From NCBI GenBank assembly GCA_910585815.1, contig CAJUFJ010000026.1, forward strand, positions 1-45,613: 45,613 bases of DNA. The letters are read 5' to 3'. Positions within the stretch are counted from its first letter, which is position 1, and every line of letters begins with the position of its first letter. The notes beneath the pieces were generated by a model. That model made no database searches and was not told where the DNA came from. It saw only the letters and a list, made by a program, of their open reading frames with translations. Positions 22,897 to 31,603 of this stretch are shown here, piece after piece. This stretch comes from an uncultured Oscillospiraceae bacterium. GTDB taxonomy: Bacteria; Bacillota; Clostridia; Oscillospirales; Oscillospiraceae. The position numbers and the translations under genes were made by a program.

Positions 22897-23572
22897 TGTG
22901 ATCCTCACCTCCCCCTTCTTCGGGCTGACCCTCACCGCCGCCGCCTGGTGCGCCGGCTGCTGGGCTCAGAAAAAGACGGGGCTGCTGCTGTGCAACCCTC
23001 TGCTTATCGCCGTGGCCCTTATCATCGCTGTGCTGGCTCTGCTCCGCATCCCCTACGCGGCCTACTCCGTTGGGGGCGACTTTATCAAGCTGATGCTGGG
23101 GCCCGTTACCGCCGTGCTGGCCCTGAATATCTACAACCAGCGGGCTATTTTGAGGGAGAACTTCCTCCCTGTGCTGGCCGGGTGCCTGGTGGGCAGTCTC
23201 ACCAGTGTGGGCAGCATTCTGGCCCTGTGCAGGGTGTTCCAGGTGGAGGAGGCCCTTACCGCCTCCCTCCTGCCCAAGAGCGTTACCACCGCCATCGCCA
23301 TGGGCATCGCTGAGAGCCACGGGGGCGTGGCCGGCATCGCCGCCGCCGCCGTGATGGTGGCCGGCATCACCGGGGCGGTGTTTGCGCCCCTGTTCGCCCG
23401 GGTGTTCCGCATCACCGAGCCGGTGGCCGAGGGGCTGGCCATCGGGGCGTGCAGCCACGCCCTGGGCACCACCCGGGCTATGGAAATCGGCTCCGTTCAG
23501 GGAGCCATGAGCTCCATCGCCATCTGTGTGTGCGGGATTATTACCTCGGTTTTGGCGCTGTTCTTACGGTAA
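22889..23572 (+). CDS. lrgB: LrgB family membrane protein
   Basis: 227 aa from a GTG at 22889 with AAAGGAGG upstream, inside the end of lrgA. Polytopic membrane protein with the LrgB signatures LLCNPLLIAVALII, ALLRIPYAAYSVGGDFIKLMLGPVTAVLAL and LPKSVTTAIAMGI, and the end segment ACSHALGTTRAMEIG. Partner of LrgA. After it lie repeats and the shared terminator region before ftsZ. Confidence 0.94.
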   Translation: MADVILTSPFFGLTLTAAAWCAGCWAQKKTGLLLCNPLLIAVALIIAVLALLRIPYAAYSVGGDFIKLMLGPVTAVLALNIYNQRAILRENFLPVLAGCLVGSLTSVGSILALCRVFQVEEALTASLLPKSVTTAIAMGIAESHGGVAGIAAAAVMVAGITGAVFAPLFARVFRITEPVAEGLAIGACSHALGTTRAMEIGSVQGAMSSIAICVCGIITSVLALFLR

Positions 23573-23589
23573 GCGGCGATAACCTCGCT

Positions 23590-23703
23590 GCACCCTCATC
23601 CGTCACGGCCTTCGGCCGTGCCACCTTCCCCCTTCCAGGGGGAAGGCTTTTGGGCGCGTTCCTGAACGTGGCAGAAAAGGCAAGGGTAGAACCCTTGCCC
23701 TAC
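23590..23703. repeat. Hairpin block and GTAGGGCAAGGG hairpin
   Basis: CCCTCATCCGTCACGGCC/GGCCGTGCC and CCTTCCCCC/GGGGGAAGG stems at 23590-23650, the mirror of 1520-1590; then GGCAAGGGTAGAACCCTTGCC plus CTAC at 23679-23703. Confidence 0.8.
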
Positions 23704-23764
23704 ATGCGTCCCCATCTGCACTCCCCTCCGTCCCCCACAGTGGGGAAGTTTTTTGATGCGCTGG

Positions 23765-23793
23765 AAAAAGGCCGCCCGTCGGGCGGCCTTTTC
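23765..23793 (-). terminator. ftsZ terminator, possibly bidirectional
   Basis: AAAAGGCCGCCC-GAC-GGGCGGCCTTTTT read on the minus strand, directly after the ftsZ stop. There are A and T runs on both sides, so it could also stop transcription from lrgAB. Confidence 0.85.
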
Positions 23794-24948
23794 TTATCGT
23801 TTTTTGCTGAAAATACGAATCAAGTCGTCCCAGTCACTGTCATTGACTGCGGGCTTGGGGGGCTCGGGTGTGGGAACTACCGGGGGCGCGACGGGCTCCG
23901 GGGCGGTCTCTGCCACGGGGGCGGGCTCCTCCACCGCAGGGGCGGCGGGGGCGGCCTTCTCCTCCACCTGGTGGGGGAAGGGGATGGACTGGTTTTCCTC
24001 GAAGCCGGTAGCAATTACCGTGACCCGGATCTCGTCCTCCAGAGTCTCGTCGAAGGCCGCACCGAAGATAATGTTGGCCTCGGGGTGGGCGGCCTCCTGC
24101 ACCAGGTTGGCGGCGGTCTCCACCTCCTCCAGGCCGATGTCCATGGAGCCGGTGACGTTGATAAGCACGCCCCGGGCACCGTTGATGGAGGTCTCCAGCA
24201 GGGGGCTGGAAATGGCCATCTTGGCCGCGTCCTCCGCCTTGTTCTTGCCCGCGGCCCGGCCCACACCCATGTGAGCCCGGCCGGCGTCCTTCATGACGGC
24301 GGACACGTCGGCGAAGTCCAGGTTGATGAAGCCGGTGTTTTTAATCAGGTCGGAGATGGACTGGACCGCCTGCTGGAGTACGTCGTCGGCGATCTCGAAG
24401 GCGTTGACCATGGTGATCTTCTGGTCGCTGGCCAGCTTCAGACGCTCGTTGGGGATAATCACCAGGGAGTCTACCTTTTCCCGCAGCTCGGCGATGCCCG
24501 CCTCGGCCTGGCGCATCCGGCGCATGCCCTCAAACTTAAAGGGCTTGGTCACCACGCCGATGGTGAGGATGCCCATTTCCTTGGCGATGTCGGCCACGAT
24601 GGGGGCCGCGCCGGTGCCGGTGCCGCCGCCCATGCCGGCGGTGATGAACACCATGTCGGTGCCCTCCAGAATCTCGGATATCTGCTTGCGGTTCTCCTCG
24701 GCGGCCTTGCGGCCCACCTCCGGGTCGGCCCCGGCGCCCTTGCCGTTGGTAAGCTTCTCGCCAATCTGGATTTTATTGGTGGCACTGGAGGCCTCCAGCG
24801 CCTGCTTGTCGGTATTTACGGCGATGAAATCCACGCCCTTGGTGCCGGTGCGCACCATGCGGTTGACCACGTTGTTGCCGCCGCCGCCTACCCCGATCAC
24901 CTTGATACTGACTACGCTTTCGGGGCCCATATCTAATCCGAACGCCAT
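23794..24948 (-). CDS. ftsZ: Cell division protein FtsZ
   Basis: 384 aa. Tubulin-like GTPase forming the Z-ring. Seen: VIGVGGGGNNVVNRM, the tubulin signature GGGTGTG at residues 107-113, NFADV-like LDFADVSAVM, a Pro/Ala-rich linker from about residue 325, and the C-terminal binding peptide DDLIRIFSKKR for FtsA/SepF-type partners. The ATG at 24948 follows AGGAGG. It has its own promoter 85 bases upstream, so it can be expressed apart from the dcw genes. ftsA is not next to it. Confidence 0.97.
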   Translation of the reverse strand: MAFGLDMGPESVVSIKVIGVGGGGNNVVNRMVRTGTKGVDFIAVNTDKQALEASSATNKIQIGEKLTNGKGAGADPEVGRKAAEENRKQISEILEGTDMVFITAGMGGGTGTGAAPIVADIAKEMGILTIGVVTKPFKFEGMRRMRQAEAGIAELREKVDSLVIIPNERLKLASDQKITMVNAFEIADDVLQQAVQSISDLIKNTGFINLDFADVSAVMKDAGRAHMGVGRAAGKNKAEDAAKMAISSPLLETSINGARGVLINVTGSMDIGLEEVETAANLVQEAAHPEANIIFGAAFDETLEDEIRVTVIATGFEENQSIPFPHQVEEKAAPAAPAVEEPAPVAETAPEPVAPPVVPTPEPPKPAVNDSDWDDLIRIFSKKR

Positions 24949-25028
24949 TCTTTTTCCTCCTATGTATAGCGGGGTCCCGCATTGAGAGCTTTGTGGGGTG
25001 GTCCCGGGTTTTGGCCATATTATGGTTC

Positions 25029-25057
25029 ATTGTAACGCAGTTTTCCCCTCAGGTCAA
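25029..25057 (-). promoter_or_regulatory. ftsZ promoter
   Basis: Minus strand TTGACC (25052-25057), 17 bases, TACAAT (25029-25034), in the gap between ftsQ and ftsZ. Confidence 0.75.
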
Positions 25058-25093
25058 GAGGAAATCACAAAACGACCAAAGTTTCCAATATTT

Positions 25094-25936
25094 TCATGGG
25101 GATGGCTGGGGCTGGGCGGGAGCGTATACCGCCGGGGAACGGGTCAGGTCCATTGAGCCGCAGGCACCTTCCCCGTCCTGCTCCTCCATCTTCTCCCGGA
25201 TGGCCTGCATCAGCCGCACATCATAGGAAAAATCGGCGTTCAGCTTCATCTTCACGTCGAAGCGGCCGGCGTAGCGGACCATCAGCTGGGTGGCCTCCAG
25301 CCGGATATCGGAGACCTGGGACTGCATCCCCGCCTCCCCCAGGGCCTCCAGCAGGGCGGTGAGGGCCGTCAGACGGGTGCGCTCCCCCTCGGGTACCGCC
25401 ATCATGCTGCCCGCCTGGGGGGACAGGGGGATCAATCCGGTGACGCGGATGGCGGCGGAGTCGGGCGGGGCGGGCTCCAGCAGCTTGCCCTTTACGCTGA
25501 TGAGCCACGGTTCCTGAGCGGTGGTCACAGCCTTCTCCCCTGCCTCCTCCTGATAGGCTGCCACCTGCTCCACGCCGGGAGCCGCCACCTGGGCCACCGC
25601 CTCCCACTCGGTGACGGTGATTTGGATGGTGCTGGGCAGGGCCCGGTTGATGGTCAGGTCGCCAATGTAGGGCAGGGTGGTGCGGATGTTCTGGTCGATG
25701 CGCACCTTGTTCAGGCTGTACAGGTTGTCGCCCAGCTGGATGCCCGAGGCGGCGATGATCTCCTCCTGGGTGTACCGCTGGTTGCCGCTCACCGTTACCT
25801 GCTCCACCCGGAAGAACACCGTCGCCCCCACGGTCAGGGCCAGGATGACACCCACCACACACAACAGCTTGAACAGCGGTCCGAACCGGCCCCTGTTTCG
25901 CCTGCGTGTTCTGCTGCGGTGGCTGTATCTTGGCAT
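25094..25936 (-). CDS. ftsQ: Cell division protein FtsQ/DivIB
   Basis: 280 aa. Basic cytoplasmic N-terminus (RHSRTRRRNRGR type), one membrane helix at about 23-42 (LLCVVGVILALTVGATVFF), then the POTRA domain VEQVTVSGNQRYTQEEIIAASGI and a beta domain with GLIPLSPQ. It links early and late divisome proteins together with FtsL and FtsB. The ATG at 25936 follows AAGGAG. It lies between murA and ftsZ in the dcw cluster. Confidence 0.9.
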   Translation of the reverse strand: MPRYSHRSRTRRRNRGRFGPLFKLLCVVGVILALTVGATVFFRVEQVTVSGNQRYTQEEIIAASGIQLGDNLYSLNKVRIDQNIRTTLPYIGDLTINRALPSTIQITVTEWEAVAQVAAPGVEQVAAYQEEAGEKAVTTAQEPWLISVKGKLLEPAPPDSAAIRVTGLIPLSPQAGSMMAVPEGERTRLTALTALLEALGEAGMQSQVSDIRLEATQLMVRYAGRFDVKMKLNADFSYDVRLMQAIREKMEEQDGEGACGSMDLTRSPAVYAPAQPQPSP

Positions 25937-25976
25937 GGTGTTCTCCTTGGTGCGAAATTGGGCGGATTGTTCCCGG

Positions 25977-26042
25977 TTTACGGGCGGACGCTTCGTGAAA
26001 CGTCCCTGTGGTATCTGCGGACGCTTCGTGAAGCGTCCCTAC
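25977..26042. repeat. Two GGACGCTTCGTGAAGCGTCC hairpins at murA stop
   Basis: Two hairpins of the type CGGACGCTTCGTGAA(A/G)CGTCCC in tandem. The second is GTAG-headed on the minus strand (TAGGGACGCTTCACGAAGC), and its TAG at 26039-26041 is the murA stop codon. Related copies lie at 28945-29030. Confidence 0.8.
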
Positions 26043-27298
26043 GGTATCTCACGGATATCGGCCCCCAGGGTGCGGAGGTTTTTGTCCAGGGCCTGGTAGC
26101 CCCGGCGGATGTGGCGCAGCTCCGACACCCGGGTGGTCCCCTCCGCCCCCAGGGCGGCCACCACCAGGGCGGCTCCGCCCCGCAGGTCGGTGGACCGGAC
26201 GACGGCCCCGTGGAGCCTGCCCACCCCCGACACCATGGCCGCCCGGCCGGCCACCTGGATATCCGCCCCCATGCGGCGCAGCTCATCCACATGGCGGTAG
26301 CGGGCGTCAAAAATATTCTCCACAAAGAGGGTGGCCCCCTCTCCCCCGGCCAGGGCGGCCATGAGGATGGCCTGGGCGTCGGTGGGGAAGCCAGGATAGG
26401 GGGCGGTGCGCACCGGGGAGATGCCCCGCATTGGCGCGGCACCGGTCAGGACTACCCGGTCCGGGCCGGTGTGCAGGGTGCAGCCCGCCTCCTCCAGGCA
26501 GGCCAGGACGGCGGTGAGGGTGTCCGGGGCGACGCCGGTGAGCTCCACCTCTCCCCCGGCTGCCGCGGCTGCGCACAGGTATGTAGCGGCGGCGATGCGG
26601 TCGCCCATCACCCGGTACTCCACCGGGTGGAGGGGCACTCCCCCCTGGACGGTGATGGTGGAGGTGCCCGCCCCCTCTATTTGTGCGCCGGCCGCCTGAA
26701 GGAAGCTTTGCAGGTCGATGATCTCTGGCTCCCGGGCTCCGCCTATGATGGTGGTCACTCCGGGACAGCCGCAGGCGGCCAGCATGGCATTTTCGGTGGC
26801 CCCTACGCTGGGGATGGACAGGCACAGCTCCCGGCCCCGCAGGCCTCCCCGGCAGCAGCGGCAGGCCAGCGCCCCCTGCTCCTCCAGGATCTCCGCCCCC
26901 AGAGCCCGAAGGGCGGCCAGGTGCAGGTCGATGGGACGGGGGCCCAACTCGCAGCCCCCGGGGTAGGACAGCTCCGCCGCCCCCAGCCGGGCCAGCAGCG
27001 CCCCCAGGAAGATTACCGAGGAGCGCATCTCCCGCATGAGATGCTCGGGGATATCGGAGCGGTTTACCGCCGAGGCGTCGATGATGACGGCGTCCCCCTC
27101 CCGGTCGGCCCGGCAGCCCAGCAGGCGCAGGATGTCCAGGGTGGCGGATACGTCGGACAGGTCAGGGCAGTTGTGGAGTATGCACTGCCCCGGGACAAGC
27201 AGGCAGGCCGCCAGAATGGGCAGGACGCTGTTCTTGGCCCCGTGGACCGCCAGCGTCCCCCCAAGGGGCCGTCCGCCCTGAATTTCGTAATAGCTCAT
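26039..27298 (-). CDS. murA: UDP-N-acetylglucosamine 1-carboxyvinyltransferase
   Basis: 419 aa from the ATG at 27296-27298 behind TTGGAGG. First committed step of peptidoglycan synthesis: transfer of enolpyruvate from PEP to UDP-GlcNAc. The catalytic Cys is present at C116 in GGCELGPRPIDLH, so it should be fosfomycin-sensitive by family knowledge. AKNSVLPILAA at the N-terminus and DRIAAATYL / GFPTDAQA motifs are typical. It sits between ftsQ and murG; its stop codon belongs to a repeat hairpin. Confidence 0.96.
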   Translation of the reverse strand: MSYYEIQGGRPLGGTLAVHGAKNSVLPILAACLLVPGQCILHNCPDLSDVSATLDILRLLGCRADREGDAVIIDASAVNRSDIPEHLMREMRSSVIFLGALLARLGAAELSYPGGCELGPRPIDLHLAALRALGAEILEEQGALACRCCRGGLRGRELCLSIPSVGATENAMLAACGCPGVTTIIGGAREPEIIDLQSFLQAAGAQIEGAGTSTITVQGGVPLHPVEYRVMGDRIAAATYLCAAAAAGGEVELTGVAPDTLTAVLACLEEAGCTLHTGPDRVVLTGAAPMRGISPVRTAPYPGFPTDAQAILMAALAGGEGATLFVENIFDARYRHVDELRRMGADIQVAGRAAMVSGVGRLHGAVVRSTDLRGGAALVVAALGAEGTTRVSELRHIRRGYQALDKNLRTLGADIREIP

Positions 27299-27377
27299 GG
27301 GATTGCCTCCAAATCGTTTGGATTTGGAGTATCCTATGCGGAATGAGGGCGTTTGGTTTCTGGAGAGACGGAATCCC

Positions 27378-27780
27378 CCCGCCACCGGACGAAGTCCGGC
27401 GGCCCTCCCCCCTTTGGCAAGGGGGGCTTTGGGGTGCTGGATGTTTCGTTGTTGCTCCAAAGGCCCCTTTCAAAAGGGGCTGTCAGCCGAAGGCTGACTG
27501 AGGATTGCGTTTTGCGAAGCAAAACATACGCAGTAAACAAAGTTTTGCAAACCTTGATTATTTCATACATTTCGCCTGCGGCGAAATACAATCCTCCGCC
27601 CCAGTTTGCGAACTGGGGCACCTCCTTTCAAAAGGAGGCTTTTGGGCGCAAACCGGACCGTTCCTGCTCCAAAGGCCCCCTTGCTAAAGGCTGCGCCCGC
27701 AGGCGCGTTTCGAGGCCAACCGCCGCAAAGCGACGGCTCTTAGACCGAGATGGCTGGCATTTGCGAAGCAAATGACTGGG
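27378..27780. repeat. Repeat region with four-hairpin element copy C
   Basis: The 487-base gap between murA and murG. 27459-27643 is the modular element in opposite orientation to copy A: GGCCCCTTTCAAAAGGGGC, GTCAGCC...GGCTGAC, GAGGATTGCGTTTTGCG, ACATACGCAGTAAACAA, spacer, ATTATTTCATACAT, a small hairpin, ACAATCCTCCGCCCCAG and AAAAGGAGGCTTTT. It is flanked by further hairpins (27378-27430 and 27660-27780, the latter with CATTTGCGAAGCAAATG). No gene here. Confidence 0.85.
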
Positions 27781-27785
27781 GGATT

Positions 27786-28904
27786 CTACTTCAAAATCTC
27801 CCGCAGGGTCTCGTAGATTTTCTCCCCGGCGTTGGGGACGGCCATGGCCCTCAGAGCGGTGACCATGCCCTCCCGGCGGTCCCGGGACTGGAGGAGGAGG
27901 GCCGCCTTGTCGTAGAGGGTGTTCTCCACGCAGTCGGCCTCCCGCAGGAGGACGGCCGCCCCCTGGCCGGCCAGCACCCGGGCGTTTTTCTCCTGGTGGT
28001 TGGCGGTGACGTTGGGGGAGGGCACCAGCACCGCCGGCTTGGCAATGGCGGCGAGCTCCGAGATGGTGGAGGCCCCCGCCCGGCACAGCACCAGGTCGGC
28101 GGCGGCCATCACCAGGGGCATGTCGTAGATATACTCCCGGACCTCCACCCCGTTGTCCCCCAGCTTCAGGCCACGGCGCAGCAGCTCCTCCTGCATCCAG
28201 GGAAAATCCCGGCCCGCGCCGTGGATGTGCCGCCAGGGGGCGCCCTCGTAGCACTCCTTGGCGATGAAGTCCACCATCTTCTGGTTCATTACCTCCGCCC
28301 CCAGGGAGCCCCAGTAGGACAGCAGCAGGGGCCGGTCGTCTGGGAAGCCCAGCTTGGCCCGGGCCTCCTCCCGGGTGTATTTGAAAAAGTCCCCCCGCAC
28401 CGGCGTGCCGGTGACCACCACCTTGTCCGGGTTGTCGTAGTGCTCCCTGCTCTCCTCAAAGCCCACCATCACCCGGTCCACCACCCTGGACAGGGCCTTG
28501 GTGGTCAGGCCGGGAACGGCGTTGGACTCGTGGACGGCGGTGGGGATGCCCCGGTGGGCCGCCTCGTTGACCACGGGGAAGGAGGCGTAGCCCCCGGTGC
28601 CCACCACCAGGTTGGGCTTGAACTCGTCCAGAATGGCCCGGGCCTGCTTTTTGGACTTCTGCATGTTCATCAAGGTACCCAGGTTGTGGGCGATGTCCGC
28701 CGGGGCGAAGGAGCGGTGGAAGTTGGTGATGGTGACGGTCTGGATGCGGTAGCCCTCCTTGGGCACCAGCTTGTTCTCCATGCCGCCGTCCGCCCCCACA
28801 AAGAGGACCCGGCAGCCCGGATTCCGCGCCTGGAAAATGTGGGCCAGAGCTACCGCCGGGTTTACATGGCCGGCGGTGCCGCCGCAGGTAAACAGTACAT
28901 TCAT
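27786..28904 (-). CDS. murG: UDP-GlcNAc:lipid I transferase MurG
   Basis: 372 aa from the ATG at 28902-28904 behind AGAGGTG. Adds GlcNAc to lipid I to make lipid II on the inner membrane face. GT28 features: N-terminal CGGTAGHVNPAVALA, VVGTGGYASFPV, HESNAVPGLTTK, SYWGSLGAEVMN (usually GGSLGA; here a slightly changed WGSLGA) and AGASTISELAAIAKPAVLVPSP. Between ftsW and murA. Confidence 0.95.
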   Translation of the reverse strand: MNVLFTCGGTAGHVNPAVALAHIFQARNPGCRVLFVGADGGMENKLVPKEGYRIQTVTITNFHRSFAPADIAHNLGTLMNMQKSKKQARAILDEFKPNLVVGTGGYASFPVVNEAAHRGIPTAVHESNAVPGLTTKALSRVVDRVMVGFEESREHYDNPDKVVVTGTPVRGDFFKYTREEARAKLGFPDDRPLLLSYWGSLGAEVMNQKMVDFIAKECYEGAPWRHIHGAGRDFPWMQEELLRRGLKLGDNGVEVREYIYDMPLVMAAADLVLCRAGASTISELAAIAKPAVLVPSPNVTANHQEKNARVLAGQGAAVLLREADCVENTLYDKAALLLQSRDRREGMVTALRAMAVPNAGEKIYETLREILK

Positions 28905-28944
28905 AATAACACCTCTCACTCGGGAATTGACAGTTCTTTTGTAG

Positions 28945-29030
28945 GGGCCTCCGTAGGGACGCTTCACGAAGCGTCCGCCGTCCGAAACGGAGCGCGTCGG
29001 GCGGACGCATCGTGATGCCTCCCTACATGG
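28945..29030. repeat. GTAGGGACGC-type hairpins
   Basis: GTAGGGACGCTTCACGAAGC at about 28952-28977 and an inverted, less perfect mate ending CTCCCTACATGG near 29030, in the 133-base gap between ftsW and murG. Confidence 0.7.
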
Positions 29031-29037
29031 TCGGGGC

Positions 29038-30261
29038 TTAATCCTTCCGGGGGGCCGGAATCTGCCGGGAGATACTTAATATAATGCCCATCTCCGCCAG
29101 ATGAATCATCAGGGCGGTGCCGCCGTAGCTGAAAAAGGGCAGGGAGATGCCGGTGTTTGGCAGCAGGTTGGTTACCACGCCGATGTTGAAGAAGACCTGG
29201 AAGGCCAGCAGGGTTATCAGACCCACCACCGTCAGCATGCCGAATTTGTCCCGGGCATGGAGGGCGATCCAGTAGCCCCGGAGAATGAGCAGGGCGAACA
29301 GCAGCAGGATGAGAAAGCCTCCCACCAGGCCCAGCTCCTCCACTATGATGGCAAAGACCATGTCGTTCTCCGGCTCGGGGACGAAGCCGTACTTCTGGTT
29401 GCTGTTGCCCAGTCCCCGGCCCAGCAGGCCGCCGGAGGCGATGGAAAGCATGGCCTGGATGGGCTGGAAGCCGCCGTTTCGGGGGTCCAGCCAGGGGTCC
29501 TTCCAGATGTTGATTTTTCGGGTCATATACTTGGTCTGGGTGATGATGAACCACAGGCCGGCCGCGCCGATGGAGCCCAGCCCCACAAACCAGCTCAGGC
29601 TGATGCCCGAGACAAAGAGGACGGAGGCCGCCCCCACGGCGATCAGGATGGTGCCCGACATGTGGGGCTCGAAGACCACCAGTCCGCACACCACCAGCAG
29701 GACCACGCCGTAGGGCACCAGCTCCAGAAAGCCGATCCCCTCCAGGAAGTTCAGCGTCCGGCCCAGGCCGGTGCGCTTGGTAAAGCGCTTTTTGTGCTCC
29801 GTGTCCCGCTTGCACAGCCGGGCGGCGAAAAAGAGCACCACCGCCACCTTGGCAATCTCCGAGGGCTGGAAGGTGGGACCGCCCACCAGAAAGACATACA
29901 GCCAGCGGGTCACCTGGTTGATCTCCACCCCCAGGGGGGTGAAAATCAGCAGCAGCAGGAAGATGGAGCCGGCCAGGATCAGAGGGGCCATCCAGCGGAA
30001 GTGCTGGTAGTTGATGCGGGAGATAATATACATGCACACAATCCCGGCCCCGGCAAAGGCGGCTTGACGGACGATGTAAAAATAGGGGTTGTTGCTCACC
30101 GGGGGCTTGGATTCCCGGTAGGCGGTGTAGTAGGAGGCGGAAAAGAGCATTACCAGCCCGATGCCCAGCAGCAGCAGCACCAGCATGAGAAAGGGCAGGT
30201 CCAGCGGGCCCCGGGCCAGCTGCTCCTCCATGGTTAAATCGCGTTTCGCTTTGCGGGCCAA
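29038..30261 (-). CDS. ftsW: Septal peptidoglycan glycosyltransferase FtsW
   Basis: 407 aa from a TTG at 30259-30261, with GGAGG eight bases upstream; no ATG is better placed. SEDS-family polymerase with about ten membrane helices that works with the class B PBP at the septum. Signature stretches: FQPSEIAKVAVVLFFA, SIASGGLLGRGLGNSNQKYGFVPEPENDMVFAIIVEELG and LPNTGISLPFFSYGGTALM. It lies between mraY and murG, separated from both by repeats. Confidence 0.95.
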   Translation of the reverse strand: MARKAKRDLTMEEQLARGPLDLPFLMLVLLLLGIGLVMLFSASYYTAYRESKPPVSNNPYFYIVRQAAFAGAGIVCMYIISRINYQHFRWMAPLILAGSIFLLLLIFTPLGVEINQVTRWLYVFLVGGPTFQPSEIAKVAVVLFFAARLCKRDTEHKKRFTKRTGLGRTLNFLEGIGFLELVPYGVVLLVVCGLVVFEPHMSGTILIAVGAASVLFVSGISLSWFVGLGSIGAAGLWFIITQTKYMTRKINIWKDPWLDPRNGGFQPIQAMLSIASGGLLGRGLGNSNQKYGFVPEPENDMVFAIIVEELGLVGGFLILLLFALLILRGYWIALHARDKFGMLTVVGLITLLAFQVFFNIGVVTNLLPNTGISLPFFSYGGTALMIHLAEMGIILSISRQIPAPRKD

Positions 30262-30292
30262 GGGTTTTGCCTCCTTTCAGGTTTGCTTCAAT

Positions 30293-30523
30293 GGCCCCTT
30301 TTCCCCGCAAGGGGGACGCCGCATCCGTAAGGCGGCAAAGCCGCCAACGGCTGCGCAGTGAAAGGAGCTGTCAGCCGCAGGCTGACTGAGGATTGTATTT
30401 TGCCGAAGGCAAAATGTATGAAATAATCCTATTCTTTGTTTACTTCGTATGTTTTGCTTCGCAAAACGCAATCCTCCGCCCCAGTGTGCCCACTGGGGCA
30501 CCTCCTTTCTAAAGGAGGCTTTT
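30293..30523. repeat. Four-hairpin modular repeat element, copy D
   Basis: GGCCCCTTTTCCCCGCAAGG start, CTGTCAGCC/GGCTGACTG stem, AGGATTGTATTTTGCC with a small hairpin, ATGTATGAAATAA, spacer, TTGTTTACTTCGTATG, TTTTGCTTCGCAAAA, GCAATCCTCCGCCCCAG, and a CCTCCTTTCTAAAGGAGG end. It lies between mraY and ftsW. Confidence 0.85.
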
Positions 30524-30547
30524 CGCCTGCGGGCGGGACGAGGTCTC

Positions 30548-31534
30548 TCATATGGGATACCGGTACATAATCCCCAAAAAGCCCAGGCAGCACAGGACCA
30601 GGGTGATGCCGGAGAAGATGCAGAACAGCTTGGTCTCGCTCCAGCCGCCCATCTCGAAATGGTGGTGGAGGGGCGCCATGCGGAAAAACCGCTTGCCGTG
30701 GGTCTTTTTGAAATAGACCACCTGGATGATGTCAGACAGCACCTCGGCCACGTAGACCAGGCCGATAATGGGAATTACCAGGGGGATATCCAGGGCGAAG
30801 GCCAGGCCGCACACCATGCCCCCCAGGAACAGGGAGCCGGTGTCCCCCATGAAGACCTTGGCGGGGTGGAAGTTATAGATCAGGAAGGCGGCCAGTCCGC
30901 CCGCCAGGGCGGCGGAGATGATGGCAAGGTCGTTGCGGCCGAACCAGGCCGAGGCCGCCATGTAGAACAGAGCCACGGGGATGGTGACGCCGGTGGCCAG
31001 GCCGTCGATGCCGTCGGTGAGGTTGACGGCGTTCACCGTGCCCACCATGACAAAGGCGGCAAAGACCATGTACACCACCCAGGGCAGGGGGAAGGTCACG
31101 TTGAAGAAGGGGACGAACAGGTTAGGGGTGAGATAGCCCTCCCCCCGCATGAGCACCGTGAAGGCGATGGCCGCCGCCAGCTGGAGCAGGAACTTCTGGG
31201 CGGCGGTGAGGCCCTCGTTGGCGTGGTGGCGCAGCTTCTGGAAGTCGTCAATCATGCCGATGACCCCGAAGACCAGGGCAAAGAGAAAGACGTACAGGTG
31301 ATTATAGTTCCCGCTCTGGATCTCCTCCCAGCCCGCCACCAGGCAGGCCGCGCCGATGGCCAGGATGAACATGATGCCGCCCATGGTGGGGGTGCCCTGC
31401 TTGGACATGTGCCACACCGGGCCGTCCTTTAAAATGGACTGCCCCGCCTTCAGCCGCCGCAGCAGCGGGATGAGAAGCTGGCCCACAATGGCGGCCACGC
31501 CAAAGGCCACAATGAAGCTGAGAATGAATATCAT
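30548..31534 (-). CDS. mraY: Phospho-N-acetylmuramoyl-pentapeptide transferase MraY
   Basis: 328 aa. Transfers phospho-MurNAc-pentapeptide to undecaprenyl phosphate, making lipid I. About ten membrane helices. Active-site signatures: GTPTMGGIMF, IGMIDDFQKL (the DD pair), NAVNLTDGIDGLATG, VFMGDTGSLFLGG and MAPLHHHFE. The ATG at 31534 follows GGGAGGG. Downstream of murE with a 70-base gap; murF and murD, usually on either side, are absent. Confidence 0.96.
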   Translation of the reverse strand: MIFILSFIVAFGVAAIVGQLLIPLLRRLKAGQSILKDGPVWHMSKQGTPTMGGIMFILAIGAACLVAGWEEIQSGNYNHLYVFLFALVFGVIGMIDDFQKLRHHANEGLTAAQKFLLQLAAAIAFTVLMRGEGYLTPNLFVPFFNVTFPLPWVVYMVFAAFVMVGTVNAVNLTDGIDGLATGVTIPVALFYMAASAWFGRNDLAIISAALAGGLAAFLIYNFHPAKVFMGDTGSLFLGGMVCGLAFALDIPLVIPIIGLVYVAEVLSDIIQVVYFKKTHGKRFFRMAPLHHHFEMGGWSETKLFCIFSGITLVLCCLGFLGIMYRYPI

Positions 31535-31569
31535 ACCTGAACCCTCCCGGTTTTTTCTCTTTTGAAAGG

Positions 31570-31588
31570 CTCCCCCTTGGCGGGGGAG
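31570..31588 (-). terminator. Weak hairpin between murE and mraY
   Basis: CTCCCCC-GCCAA-GGGGGAG on the minus strand, followed by CCTTTC. Short U-tract, so at most a partial terminator. Confidence 0.35.
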
Positions 31589-31603
31589 GCAAAAAGCAGT
31601 GTA

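Noticed and set aside
25622..27346. 574-codon plus-strand frame across ftsQ and murA
   Set aside because: It spans two well-supported genes and the repeat between them; composition is Gly/Gln/His-rich without motifs.
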